From Achromobacter sp. RTa (GTDB taxonomy: Bacteria > Pseudomonadota > Gammaproteobacteria > Burkholderiales > Burkholderiaceae_B): a DNA stretch of 64,000 bases. How positions within the stretch are numbered: position 1 is the first letter of the stretch; each line of letters begins with the position of its first letter. The translations under genes and the position numbers were made by a program. Location of the stretch: positions 248,001 through 312,000 of the forward strand of contig NZ_JPYO01000027.1 of NCBI RefSeq assembly GCF_000757485.1, in the 5' to 3' direction. The notes below the pieces were generated by a model. That model did not search any database and had not been told where the DNA came from. It worked only from the letters and a program-made list of their open reading frames with translations. Positions 26,145-34,980 of the stretch are shown piece by piece.

Positions 26145-26807
26145 TCAGTTCTTGACCATGGAACGGGGCAGGTTGATCAGGAAATCGGCCAGGCCCTTGG
26201 CGCCCTGGGCCAGGCTTATGTGACGCATCATCATCTGGTGCGCGCGCTCCGGATCGTGGGCCAGAATCGCCTCCAGCAACTCGCCGTGCTGCTCGTACGA
26301 GGCGCGCACCCTCCCCACGGCGCTGAATGCATGGCGCAGGTAGGCGCCCGTGCGGGCGCGCAGGCTGAGGAGCTCTTGCCGCAGGTATGGATTGCGGCAG
26401 CCGTGGTAGAGCACCTCGTGGAAGGCATGATTGGCCTCGCGCCATCCCTCGGCGTCATCGGCCTCGACCAGCGCCGCCGCCTCGCGATGGATGCGCGCCA
26501 GCTCCTGCCGCTCTTCGTCGGACATGCGCTGACAGGCCATGCGCGTGCACACGCCTTCCATCTCGGCCATCAGCTCCCAGATGGCCAGCAGTTCCTGCAC
26601 GTCCATTCTCGCCACTTCCATGCCGTTGCGCGGCTGGCTTTCGAGCATGCCCTGCACCTTCAGCTGGATCAACGCTTCGCGCACCGGCGTGCGCGACACG
26701 CCGAAGCGCGCGGCGAGCTCCTGCTCGTCGATCGCGTCCCCGGGCTTCAGAACGCCGGCGCGGATGTCCTCCTCGACGGCCAGGCGGATGCGTTCACTGA
26801 CTTTCAT
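26145..26807 (-). CDS. GntR-family (FadR/FCD) regulator of the amidase island
   Basis: A 220-residue regulator. The winged helix-turn-helix is ELAARFGVSRTPVREALIQL, and the effector domain is of FCD type with expected metal-ligand histidines in NHAFHEVLYHG and RHISLAQG. The ATG at 26807 is preferred over a GTG at 26816. It is divergent from a long catabolic operon across 93 AT-rich bp that contain a perfect 16-bp palindrome. It very likely represses that operon until a pathway intermediate binds; this is family knowledge plus position. Confidence 0.9.
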   Translation of the reverse strand: MKVSERIRLAVEEDIRAGVLKPGDAIDEQELAARFGVSRTPVREALIQLKVQGMLESQPRNGMEVARMDVQELLAIWELMAEMEGVCTRMACQRMSDEERQELARIHREAAALVEADDAEGWREANHAFHEVLYHGCRNPYLRQELLSLRARTGAYLRHAFSAVGRVRASYEQHGELLEAILAHDPERAHQMMMRHISLAQGAKGLADFLINLPRSMVKN

Positions 26808-26853
26808 GGTTTTCACGTATAAAAATTCTATTGCTCTAAATTATCCCTTGTCC

Positions 26854-26869
26854 TATAAATATATTTATA
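26854..26869. promoter_or_regulatory. 16-bp perfect palindrome, candidate GntR operator
   Basis: TATAAATATATTTATA is self-complementary over all 16 bases and lies in the centre of the divergent GntR/catabolic-operon gap. A palindrome made only of A and T can arise by chance in such DNA. Its position, between both starts and about 30-50 bp from each, suits an operator overlapping promoters. Confidence 0.4.
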
Positions 26870-26900
26870 CTCGGTTAAATAATACAAGCAAGGGGAAGGA

Positions 26901-27086
26901 ATGCCTATTCCGGACAAAGCTGAACCGTTGCTGGACGACAAGGCCGGTTTGCCGCCCTTGGCCCTGGGCCTGCGGGAGCTCCTTGCGCTGCAAGGCATCC
27001 CGGCAAGCGAGGCGCAAGTGCGCGGCGCCGCCAAGACCCTTGCCCGCCTGGCGCCGCCCGCGCCTCGGCAGGAGCCCCGGCAATGA
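26901..27086 (+). CDS. Small GatC/AtzG-like partner of the amidase
   Basis: A 61-residue acidic-to-neutral protein preceded by GGGGAAGGA at an ideal distance. Its stop overlaps the amidase start (ATGA), which signals translational coupling. Residues ~22-52 (ALGLRELLALQGIPASEAQV, then KTLARLAP) form helices resembling the AtzG/DUF4089 and GatC class of short adaptors. Those bind and stabilise amidase-signature subunits such as AtzE and GatA. The family assignment rests on size, helical pattern and position and is tentative. Confidence 0.6.
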   Translation: MPIPDKAEPLLDDKAGLPPLALGLRELLALQGIPASEAQVRGAAKTLARLAPPAPRQEPRQ

Positions 27087-28459
27087 CCCCGGCCGGCCTG
27101 CCCGATGGCATCGCGGACCTGCGCGCCGCCCTGCGCAAGGGCGAAGTCGGCCTGCGGGACGCCTTGTCGCGGCAACATGCCGCATTCGCCGCGGACGCCC
27201 GGCACAGCGCCGCCGCCGTATTCGACGCGCCGGCGGAACTGCCCGATCTCGCGCTGCCGCTGGCCGGCGTCGGCCTTGCCCATAAAGACATCTTCCATCT
27301 GCCGGGCCGGGCTCCCGGCCGCGGCACGGATCCCGCGGCGGCCCAGGCCCGCCCAGGCAGCGCCGCCACGCTGATCCGCCGCCTTGAAGCCGCCGGCAGC
27401 AAGCCGCTGGCGGCCCTGGTCATGGCGGAACATGCCTGCGGGGCGACCGGCGAAAATCCCCACTACCCCTTGCCCGTGAACCCGATTGACGCGCAGGCCG
27501 CCGTGGGCGGCTCCTCCAGCGGATCGGCGGTCGCGGTGGCGGCGGGCCTGTGCTATGGCTCGCTGGGAACGGATACCGCCGGCTCCGTGCGCATTCCGGC
27601 CGCCACCTGCGGCGTCCTCGGATTCAAGCCCGCAAGAGGGTTGCTGCCCGCCCATGGAATCGCGCCGCTGGCGCCCAGCCTGGATACCGCGGGCATCCTG
27701 GCCCGCAGCGCGGCGGACGCCGCGCTCATCCTCGAAACCCTGGTTGCCCCCGCGCAGGCGCGGCGGCTCTTTCCGCAAGGCGCGGACACCTGGGCGCGCG
27801 AGTCCGGCACGGTCGCATGGCGAATCGCGACCTGCTGGGAACACCCGAATCCCTCCGTATCGCTCGACGCCGGGATTGGACGGGCCTTGCAGGAACTGGT
27901 GGACGGCCTGCCATCGGGTTCGCGGCAAACACCCGTGGCGCTCGAGGACCTGCCGGTCTGGACGCGGCTGGCGGACACCTTGCTGCACGCCGAAACCGCG
28001 GCCACCCACCAAGCCGCTCTGCGCCAGGAAGCGCCGGCCCTGACGCCGCTTACCCGCGGCGTGGCGCTGCCCGGCGCCACGCTGCCGGCGATCTGGTACC
28101 TCGACGCGCAGCGCCAGCGCAGCGCGCACACCCGCCAGTTCATCTCTCAGGCGCTGGGCCGCGCCGACCTGCTGCTGACGCCCGCCCTGCCGCGCGGCGT
28201 GCCGGACTGGCGCCAGGTCCTGACCGGCGAAGGCACGTTCGAACCGCGCCGCCTGCTGGACCTGTTCTGCTGGATGTCTTTCGTCAATTACCTGGACTTG
28301 CCCGCAATCGTCTTTCCCATCGGCCTGGATGAGCGCAAGCGGCCCATCAGCGTCCAGGCCGTCGCCCGCCCCGGACAGGAAGCCCGGCTGCTGGCGTTCG
28401 CCCGCCACGTGGAGCAGGCGCGCCCGCACGCCGCTTCCTTTCTTCCCTCACCTCCTTGA
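27083..28459 (+). CDS. Amidase-signature hydrolase
   Basis: A 458-residue amidase of the GatA/AtzE class. The Ser-cisSer-Lys triad is visible as K68 (GLAHKDIF), S144 in GGSSSGSA and nucleophile S168 in TDTAGSVRIPAATCG, with spacing as in GatA. The protein hydrolyses a carboxamide to acid and ammonia in the cytoplasm. It is translationally coupled to the small AtzG-like protein. Downstream are CoA-transferase and hydratase genes, so its product may be a carboxylic acid destined for CoA activation. A half-amidase role is proposed from context. Confidence 0.9.
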   Translation: MTPAGLPDGIADLRAALRKGEVGLRDALSRQHAAFAADARHSAAAVFDAPAELPDLALPLAGVGLAHKDIFHLPGRAPGRGTDPAAAQARPGSAATLIRRLEAAGSKPLAALVMAEHACGATGENPHYPLPVNPIDAQAAVGGSSSGSAVAVAAGLCYGSLGTDTAGSVRIPAATCGVLGFKPARGLLPAHGIAPLAPSLDTAGILARSAADAALILETLVAPAQARRLFPQGADTWARESGTVAWRIATCWEHPNPSVSLDAGIGRALQELVDGLPSGSRQTPVALEDLPVWTRLADTLLHAETAATHQAALRQEAPALTPLTRGVALPGATLPAIWYLDAQRQRSAHTRQFISQALGRADLLLTPALPRGVPDWRQVLTGEGTFEPRRLLDLFCWMSFVNYLDLPAIVFPIGLDERKRPISVQAVARPGQEARLLAFARHVEQARPHAASFLPSPP

Positions 28460-28469
28460 AGCCGAGACC

Positions 28470-29666
28470 ATGCCACAACTCTCCGCCTCGCCAGCCTTGC
28501 GGCGCTTCCGTGTGCTAGACCTCTCCCGCGTGCGGGCCGGCCCCACCTGCGTGCGCATGCTCGCCGATTTCGGCGCGGACGTGATCCGGATAGAACCGCC
28601 GCCCGGCGTCGACCCCAACGAGGCGATGTTCGCGGCCGACCGCTGGAGCGGCGACTTCCAGAACCTGAACCGCAACAAGCGTTCGCTCACCCTGAACCTG
28701 AAGACGCCGGAGGGCCTGGAGGTATTCAAGCGTCTCGCGGCCGGCGCCGACGTGGTGGTCGAGAACTGGCGCCCGGACGTCAAACAACGCCTGGGTGTGG
28801 ACTACGAATCGCTGCGCCGGATCAACCCCAGGTTGATCCTCGCCAGCATCTCCGGATTCGGCCAGAGCGGCCCCTATGCGCGCCGGCCGGGCTTCGACCA
28901 GATCATCCAGGGCATGGGCGGCCTGATGTCGGTTACCGGCCTGCCCGGCCAGGGGCCGGTGCGCGCCGGCCTGGCCGTCGCGGATTCCAGCACGGGCCTG
29001 TATGCCGCGCTGGGCATCCTGACCGCGCTGCTGGAACGCGAAGAATCCGGCGAGGGCCAGTGGGTCCATGCCTCGCTGCTGCACTCCCAGATCGCCATGA
29101 TGGATTTCCAGGCGGCCCGCTACCTGAACGACGGCGACGTTCCTCGCCAGGAAGGCAACGACCATCCAACCAGCAGTCCCATGGGGCTGTTCCATGCCAA
29201 GGACGGCATGTTCAACCTGGGCGCCGCCGGCGAGGGCAACTGGAAGCGCTTTTGCGCTGCGCTCGAACGCCGCGACTGGGAGTCGGACCCGGAATTCGCC
29301 ACCGAGAAGCTGCGAGTGGCCAACCGGCAGCGCTTGAACCGCGAGATCCAGGCCATGTTCCTGAATGGGGAGGTGGATCACTGGGTGGCGTTGCTTAACG
29401 ATGCCGGCGTACCGGCCGGGCCCGTCTACTCCGTGCCGCAGATGTTCGAAGATCCGCAAGTAAAGCATCTGCAGGCCGCCCGCAGCTGCCCCGCGTGGCA
29501 AGGCGGCGAACGCACCTTGATCACGCAGCCCGTGACCCTGGCCCGCACGCCCGCCGACATCGCGCGCACCGCTCCGGGCTGGGGCGAGCATACCGAGGAA
29601 ATCCTGCTCGAAGCCGGCTACGCTGACGCGGATATCGAACGGCTGCGCGACGCCCGCGCCATCTGA
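28470..29666 (+). CDS. CaiB/BaiF family CoA-transferase
   Basis: A 398-residue family III CoA-transferase. The N-terminal Rossmann-type block is VLDLSRVRAGPTCVRMLADFGADVIRIE in two halves. The predicted catalytic aspartate is D172 (LAVADSSTGLYAALG). The start at 28470 lies 10 bp after the amidase stop. The enzyme moves CoA from a donor thioester to a carboxylic acid. Position after an amidase and before an enoyl-CoA hydratase suggests it activates the acid released by the amidase. Confidence 0.92.
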   Translation: MPQLSASPALRRFRVLDLSRVRAGPTCVRMLADFGADVIRIEPPPGVDPNEAMFAADRWSGDFQNLNRNKRSLTLNLKTPEGLEVFKRLAAGADVVVENWRPDVKQRLGVDYESLRRINPRLILASISGFGQSGPYARRPGFDQIIQGMGGLMSVTGLPGQGPVRAGLAVADSSTGLYAALGILTALLEREESGEGQWVHASLLHSQIAMMDFQAARYLNDGDVPRQEGNDHPTSSPMGLFHAKDGMFNLGAAGEGNWKRFCAALERRDWESDPEFATEKLRVANRQRLNREIQAMFLNGEVDHWVALLNDAGVPAGPVYSVPQMFEDPQVKHLQAARSCPAWQGGERTLITQPVTLARTPADIARTAPGWGEHTEEILLEAGYADADIERLRDARAI

Positions 29667-29684
29667 CGCACTGCGGAGTTTTCC

Positions 29685-30491
29685 ATGACCCAGACCCCTA
29701 TTCCCGCCCCCGGCCGCCTGGACGTCGCCCTCGACGGCAGCGTCGCGCGTATCCGCATCGTGAATCCCGCGCGCTACAACGCCATGTCGCTCGCGATGTG
29801 GGAAGGATTGGCCCGCGCCGTGCGGGAAGCCGGCGTCCGGGAAGGCGTGCGCGCCATCGTGCTGGAGGGCGACGGAGACCGCGCCTTCGTGTCCGGCGCC
29901 GACATCTCCGAATTCGGCTCCCAGCGCAAGGACCCCGCGCAGATCGCCCGCTACGACGCCGCCGTCGCGGGCGCCATGCAGGCCTTGGGCGCCTGCCCCT
30001 TGCCCGTGATCGCCGCGGTGCGCGGCATCTGCATGGGCGGAGGCATGGCGCTGGCGCTGGCCTGCGACCTGCGCTATTGCACCCGCGGCTCGCGCTTTCG
30101 CATGCCGGCGGGCCGGCTCGGGCTGGGTTACTCGATGGAAGGCCTCAAGCGCATGCGCGAGATCCTGGGCACGGCGCGCACGGCGGATCTGTTCATGACG
30201 GCCAGGACCGTGGACGGCGCGGAAGCCGCCCGTATCGGCCTGGTCCAGGAAGTCTGCGCCGACGAGGAATTCACCGCGTTGGTGGCGCAGCGCGTCGGGG
30301 AGGTGGCAGGCAATGCGCCGCTCACCCTGCGCGCCGCGAAGATGGCCTTGCGCCACCTGGCGGCCGATCCCTCCGCGCCCGCCGCGCAGGAGGTGGACGA
30401 CGCCGTGCGCGCCTGCTTTTTCAGCCGCGACTACCAGGAAGGCCAGCTTGCCTTCCGCGAGAAGCGGCCGCCTGTATTCACCGGAAACTGA
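29685..30491 (+). CDS. Enoyl-CoA hydratase/isomerase family protein
   Basis: A 268-residue crotonase-fold enzyme. Oxyanion-hole segments are VSGADISEFGS and ICMGGGMALALACDLRY. The start at 29685 follows the CoA-transferase by 18 bp with a GGAG element. It would hydrate or isomerise an enoyl-CoA produced from the activated acid. Whether the usual two catalytic glutamates are both present is not certain, so another crotonase reaction is possible. Confidence 0.9.
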   Translation: MTQTPIPAPGRLDVALDGSVARIRIVNPARYNAMSLAMWEGLARAVREAGVREGVRAIVLEGDGDRAFVSGADISEFGSQRKDPAQIARYDAAVAGAMQALGACPLPVIAAVRGICMGGGMALALACDLRYCTRGSRFRMPAGRLGLGYSMEGLKRMREILGTARTADLFMTARTVDGAEAARIGLVQEVCADEEFTALVAQRVGEVAGNAPLTLRAAKMALRHLAADPSAPAAQEVDDAVRACFFSRDYQEGQLAFREKRPPVFTGN

Positions 30492-30516
30492 GCGCCGTCC
30501 GGCTCGATTTCCTCCT

Positions 30517-30535
30517 GGCGCGGCGCCGCCGCGCC
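30517..30535. other. Intercistronic hairpin before the binding-protein gene
   Basis: GGCGCGGC-gcc-GCCGCGCC forms an eight-base stem with a three-base loop between the hydratase and the binding-protein gene. No T-run follows. It may separate or stabilise mRNA segments of the operon. Confidence 0.4.
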
Positions 30536-30571
30536 GCTCGCAGTGTTTATCAAGCAACAAGGGGAAAATGC

Positions 30572-31549
30572 ATGAAAACGCTCTACAGGATGACCCTGGC
30601 CGCCGGGCTGTGCGCGGCCGCCTCGGCCAGCCACGCGGTTGGCCCCCGTCCGGCGCCGGCGCCCCAGAAGCAGGTGCTGACGGTGGGCTACGTCAAGGTC
30701 GGCCACCTCTCTCCCATCATCTTCGTCGCCGATGACCTGAAGGCCTGCAACGTGGAGGTCAAGCCCGTCGAATTCGTCCGCTATGCCGACGCGCGCACCG
30801 CCCTGCTGTCGGGCTCGGTGGACGTGTCCGGCATCGGGCCCGCCGACCTGGCCATCGCGCTGGCCCAGGGCAGCCAGAAGCTGGTGGGCCTGTCCGGCGT
30901 CGCGTCCTCGCCCAAATACCTGGTGACGCGCAAGGGCGTCAAGATGGACGACTGGAAGGACCTCGCCGGCAAGCGCATCGGGATCGCGCCGGGCTCGGCC
31001 GTCTGGTTCCAGTGGGCGGCCATGCTTGCCGAAAAGGGCGTGCCGTACAACACCTTCACCGCGGTGAACATCCAGGGCGGGGGCACCGCATTCGTGCAGT
31101 CGCTGCAGCGGGGGGACGTGGATGCGGTCGCCCTGTGGGAACCGTTCGAATCGCAACTGGTCGCCGACGGCACCGCCTTTTTCGCCAAGAACCTGGAGTA
31201 CAGCCAGAGCAAGGCCGTAGGCGCGGAGTTGGGCCTGCTCGCCAGCACGCGCGACGCGCTGCGCGACAAGCGCGAGGCGGTCAAGTGCTTCCTGTGGGCC
31301 TACAAGAACGCAGAGGAAAGGCTCGCCAAGGATTCCGAGGCATTCGCCCAGGCGTATTCCAAGTACACCGGGCTGCCCTTGAACGTCACCCGCGAATCGG
31401 CCAAGCTGATCAAGCTGGGCGGCGTATTGGACCTGGAGCAATTGCGCCGCCAGGCCAAGACCTTCAACGAACTGGGCGTCATTCCGAAAGACGTGAGCGG
31501 ACAGATCGACACGGTATGGGATGAAGGGCTCCTCAAGGAAGTCATGTGA
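30572..31549 (+). CDS. ABC importer periplasmic binding protein, SsuA/TauA-like
   Basis: A 325-residue binding protein with a signal peptide ending near ASHAVG. Landmarks of the nitrate/sulfonate/taurine family are LTVGYVKVGHLSPIIFVADD, VSGIGPADLAIALAQG, WKDLAGKRIGIAPGS and VDAVALWEPFES. The ATG at 30572 is preceded by AAGGGGAAAA; another ATG four bases earlier is out of frame. It begins the importer part of the island. Its substrate is presumably the compound degraded by the flanking enzymes, perhaps a cyclic imide or an amide. Confidence 0.9.
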   Translation: MKTLYRMTLAAGLCAAASASHAVGPRPAPAPQKQVLTVGYVKVGHLSPIIFVADDLKACNVEVKPVEFVRYADARTALLSGSVDVSGIGPADLAIALAQGSQKLVGLSGVASSPKYLVTRKGVKMDDWKDLAGKRIGIAPGSAVWFQWAAMLAEKGVPYNTFTAVNIQGGGTAFVQSLQRGDVDAVALWEPFESQLVADGTAFFAKNLEYSQSKAVGAELGLLASTRDALRDKREAVKCFLWAYKNAEERLAKDSEAFAQAYSKYTGLPLNVTRESAKLIKLGGVLDLEQLRRQAKTFNELGVIPKDVSGQIDTVWDEGLLKEVM

Positions 31550-31561
31550 TTGCGCGGCTTG

Positions 31562-31586
31562 CGCGGCGGCCCTGCCGGCCGCCGCG
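31562..31586. other. Strong intercistronic hairpin after the binding-protein gene
   Basis: CGCGGCGGCC-ctgcc-GGCCGCCGCG is a perfect ten-base stem and five-base loop. It lies between the binding-protein stop (31549) and the permease ribosome-binding site (31591). Such hairpins commonly protect the binding-protein mRNA so that it exceeds the permease, as known for malE/malF. A similar one occurs at 47495-47517. Confidence 0.5.
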
Positions 31587-31602
31587 AGCCAAGGAGATGC
31601 TG

Positions 31603-32439
31603 GTGAACGCTTCAACACTGAAATGCGCAACGCCGACCCGCCGCTCCCGCCGCGCCATCGGCCAGGCGGGGCTGGGGCTTGCCGTGCCCGTCCTGATTCT
31701 TATCGTCTGGCAGTTGGTGGGGCAGTCCCCCGACATGGCGGGCGTGGTTCCCACTCCGGTCCAGGTCGCGCGCGCCTGGTATGCCTGGATCTTCGGGCCG
31801 CCGGGCATGGGGCTGAATCCCTACCAGGGCACCTGGGCGGGCAATGTCCAGTACTCGGCCATGCGCGTGATCCAGGGCTTCGTCCTGGCCATGCTGCTGG
31901 GCATACCCCTGGGCCTGGCCATAGGCTGGAGCCGCCTGGTTTCGCAGACGCTCGACCCGCTGATACAAGGCTTGCGGCCGATCCCCATCACGGCCTGGCT
32001 GCCCTTCTCCATCGCCCTGTTCGGCATCCGCGACATGGGCTCGATCTTCCTGATCTTCCTGGGCGGCTTCTACGCCATCGTCGTGAACACCACGCAAGGC
32101 GCGCGCGACGTCGACCGCAACCTGGTGCGCGCGGCTCGGATGATGGGCGCGTCTTCCGCCCAGTTGCTGCGCCGGGTCGTATTGCCCGCCGCGATGCCCG
32201 CCATCTTCACCGGCCTGCGCATCGGCCTGGGCATTTCCTGGACGGCCGTGATCGTCTCTGAAATGGTGGCCGTGAAATCCGGCCTGGGCTACGTGCTGTG
32301 GGACGCCTATTACGTGGGCCGCATGGACATCGTGCTGGCGGACATGGTGTCCATCGGCCTGATGGGCTTTCTCAGCGACCGCCTGATCGTCATCATCGAA
32401 CGCCGGATCCTGGTCTGGCGCATGCTGCAGAATCATTGA
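31603..32439 (+). CDS. ABC importer permease, SsuC/TauC-like
   Basis: A 278-residue inner-membrane permease with about six helices. The coupling loop is around RAARMMGASSAQLLRRVVLP. The GTG at 31603 is preferred because AAGGAG (31591-31596) lies six bases upstream. An ATG at 31597 abuts the same site, and a GTG at 31546 would place the intercistronic hairpin inside the coding region. It pairs with the following ATPase. Confidence 0.9.
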   Translation: MNASTLKCATPTRRSRRAIGQAGLGLAVPVLILIVWQLVGQSPDMAGVVPTPVQVARAWYAWIFGPPGMGLNPYQGTWAGNVQYSAMRVIQGFVLAMLLGIPLGLAIGWSRLVSQTLDPLIQGLRPIPITAWLPFSIALFGIRDMGSIFLIFLGGFYAIVVNTTQGARDVDRNLVRAARMMGASSAQLLRRVVLPAAMPAIFTGLRIGLGISWTAVIVSEMVAVKSGLGYVLWDAYYVGRMDIVLADMVSIGLMGFLSDRLIVIIERRILVWRMLQNH

Positions 32440-32446
32440 GGATGCC

Positions 32447-33196
<750 letters not shown>

Positions 33197-33211
33197 CCTC
33201 CAGGATCCCCC

Positions 33212-34105
33212 ATGGCAACGCCCCGCATCCCCTACGCATTCTCGGCCGATTCGCCTCCTCTTGCCGCGCCCGGCCAAGGCAGGATCATGGTGCACCTGGT
33301 CATCAACGTCGAACATTGGCCATTCGACCAGCCCATGCCGCGCACCATCATCACCCCGCCGCACGGCCGCGAGACCGTGCCGGACGTGCCCAACTTCAGC
33401 TGGGCGGAATACGGCATGCGCGCCGGCCTGCCGCGCATGCTCGCCGCCATCCAGTCGCGCGGCCTGCCCGCCTCCACCAGCTGCAACGCCAGCGTGATCG
33501 ACGCCTATCCCCGAGCCGCCGAAGCCATGCTTGCGGCCGGCTGGGAATTCATCGGGCACGGCATGCACCAGAAGTCCTTGAACCACGGCGACGGCGAGGC
33601 CGAACTCATCGGCGCGTGCCTGGAGAAGCTGCGCGCCTTCACCGGCCGCCTCCCCCGCGGCTGGCTCAGCCCTGGCCTGCGCGAAACGCCGGACACGCCC
33701 GATCTGCTTGCCGACGCGGGCGTCGAGTATGTGTGCGATTGGGTGCTGGACGACCTGCCCAACTGGATGCGCGTCAAGCGCGGGTCGCTGATCCAGATGC
33801 CCTACAACCTGGAACTCAACGATTCGATCATCTATGCCATCGAAAAGCACTCCTCTCCCGAATTCCTGCTGCGGCTGACGCGCACGCTGGCGCTGTTCGA
33901 GCGCGAATGCGAAGCCCAGCCCAGGGTGCTTGCGCTCGGCCTGCACCCGCACCTGATGGGGGTGCCGCACCGCTACGGCTATTTCGAGGAAATGCTGGAC
34001 CTGCTGGCGCGCCACCCCAAGGTCGACTTCATGACCGGCAGCCAGATCGCCGACTGGTTCAAGCAACGCCGCCCCCTTCCCCCGTCCGCTCCCGAGCTGC
34101 CATGA
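33212..34105 (+). CDS. Polysaccharide-deacetylase-fold hydrolase, PuuE/cyclic-imide-hydrolase-like
   Basis: A 297-residue NodB/CE4-fold protein. It carries the blocks VPNFSWAEYGMRAGLPRML, GWEFIGHGMHQKS, FTGRLPRGWLSPGL, VCDWVLDDLPNWM and QMPYNLELND, typical of the group holding PuuE-type allantoinase and cyclic imide hydrolase (CIH). These open cyclic ureides or imides instead of deacetylating glycans. No signal peptide is present, so it acts in the cytoplasm. Context (amidase, AtzG-like partner, CoA-transferase) favours a ring-opening role. Its stop overlaps the next start as ATGA. Confidence 0.85.
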   Translation: MATPRIPYAFSADSPPLAAPGQGRIMVHLVINVEHWPFDQPMPRTIITPPHGRETVPDVPNFSWAEYGMRAGLPRMLAAIQSRGLPASTSCNASVIDAYPRAAEAMLAAGWEFIGHGMHQKSLNHGDGEAELIGACLEKLRAFTGRLPRGWLSPGLRETPDTPDLLADAGVEYVCDWVLDDLPNWMRVKRGSLIQMPYNLELNDSIIYAIEKHSSPEFLLRLTRTLALFERECEAQPRVLALGLHPHLMGVPHRYGYFEEMLDLLARHPKVDFMTGSQIADWFKQRRPLPPSAPELP

Positions 34106-34980
34106 CCACCGCCGCCACGCATGACGGATACCGCCTGCACCTGGAAGAAAGCGGGCAGGGCTCGCCCGTCGTGTTCGTCCATGAATTCGCGGGCGATCAC
34201 AGGAGTTGGGAGCCCCAGCTGCGGGCCTTCGCGCGCCGCCACCGTTGCATCGCCTATGCCGCCCGGGGCTATCCTCCATCCGACGTGCCGGCCGATCCCG
34301 CCGCCTACTCGCAGGAAAACGCCGTCCGGGACCTGCGCTCGGTGCTGGCGGCCTGCGGCATCGACCGGGCCCATATCGTCGGACTGTCCATGGGAGGTTT
34401 CGCCGCCCTGCATTTCGGGCTGGCCCATCCGGAGCGCGTCCGTTCGCTGACCATCGCCGGGGTCGGCTACGGCGCTCTCGCGTCCGGCCACGCCGCATTC
34501 CGCGAGGCTTCGCTGCAGGCGGCCGAACGCTTCGAGACGTTGGGCAGCGCCCGCTACGGGCCGATCTATGCCGCCGGCCCGGCGCGCGTCCAATACCAGA
34601 ACAAGGATCCGCGCGGCTGGCAAGCGTTCGCCGACGCCCTCGGCCAGCATGACGCCACCGGCGCCGCGCTGACCTTGCGCGGCGTGCAGGCGGCGCGCCC
34701 CGCCCTCGATACGCTGGCCGGGCCGCTTGGCGCGCTGGCAGCTCCCGCGCTGATCATCGCGGGCGACGAGGACGACCATGCCCTGGAACCGGCCCTGTTC
34801 CTCAAGCGCACGCTGCCCGCCAGCGGCCTGCTCATGCTGCCCAAGACGGGCCACACGCTGAACCTGGAGGAGCCCGAGGCGTTCAACCGGGCCGTGCTGG
34901 ACTTCATCGCCGCCGTGGAAGCCGGCAGCTGGACGGCGCGCGATCCGCGCGCCAGCGGCGAAGTCATGAAGCTCTCATGA
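34102..34980 (+). CDS. Alpha/beta hydrolase
   Basis: A 292-residue alpha/beta hydrolase. The nucleophile elbow is GLSMGG. The family HG-type oxyanion motif appears as VHEFAGDHRSW, with a conserved GDEDDH acid region and a C-terminal catalytic histidine in KTGHTLNLEEPEAF. Its start and stop overlap the neighbouring genes as ATGA, so it is tightly coupled. It may hydrolyse an ester, enol-lactone or other ring-opened intermediate; the reaction is not defined. Confidence 0.88.
   Translation: MTTAATHDGYRLHLEESGQGSPVVFVHEFAGDHRSWEPQLRAFARRHRCIAYAARGYPPSDVPADPAAYSQENAVRDLRSVLAACGIDRAHIVGLSMGGFAALHFGLAHPERVRSLTIAGVGYGALASGHAAFREASLQAAERFETLGSARYGPIYAAGPARVQYQNKDPRGWQAFADALGQHDATGAALTLRGVQAARPALDTLAGPLGALAAPALIIAGDEDDHALEPALFLKRTLPASGLLMLPKTGHTLNLEEPEAFNRAVLDFIAAVEAGSWTARDPRASGEVMKLS

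Noticed and set aside
26808-26816. GTG start for the GntR gene
   Set aside because: The ATG at 26807 gives the standard N terminus, and no ribosome-binding site favours the GTG.
31546-31602. Upstream GTG start (31546) of the permease gene
   Set aside because: It would include a perfect ten-base hairpin in the coding region and ignore the AAGGAG at 31591-31596.
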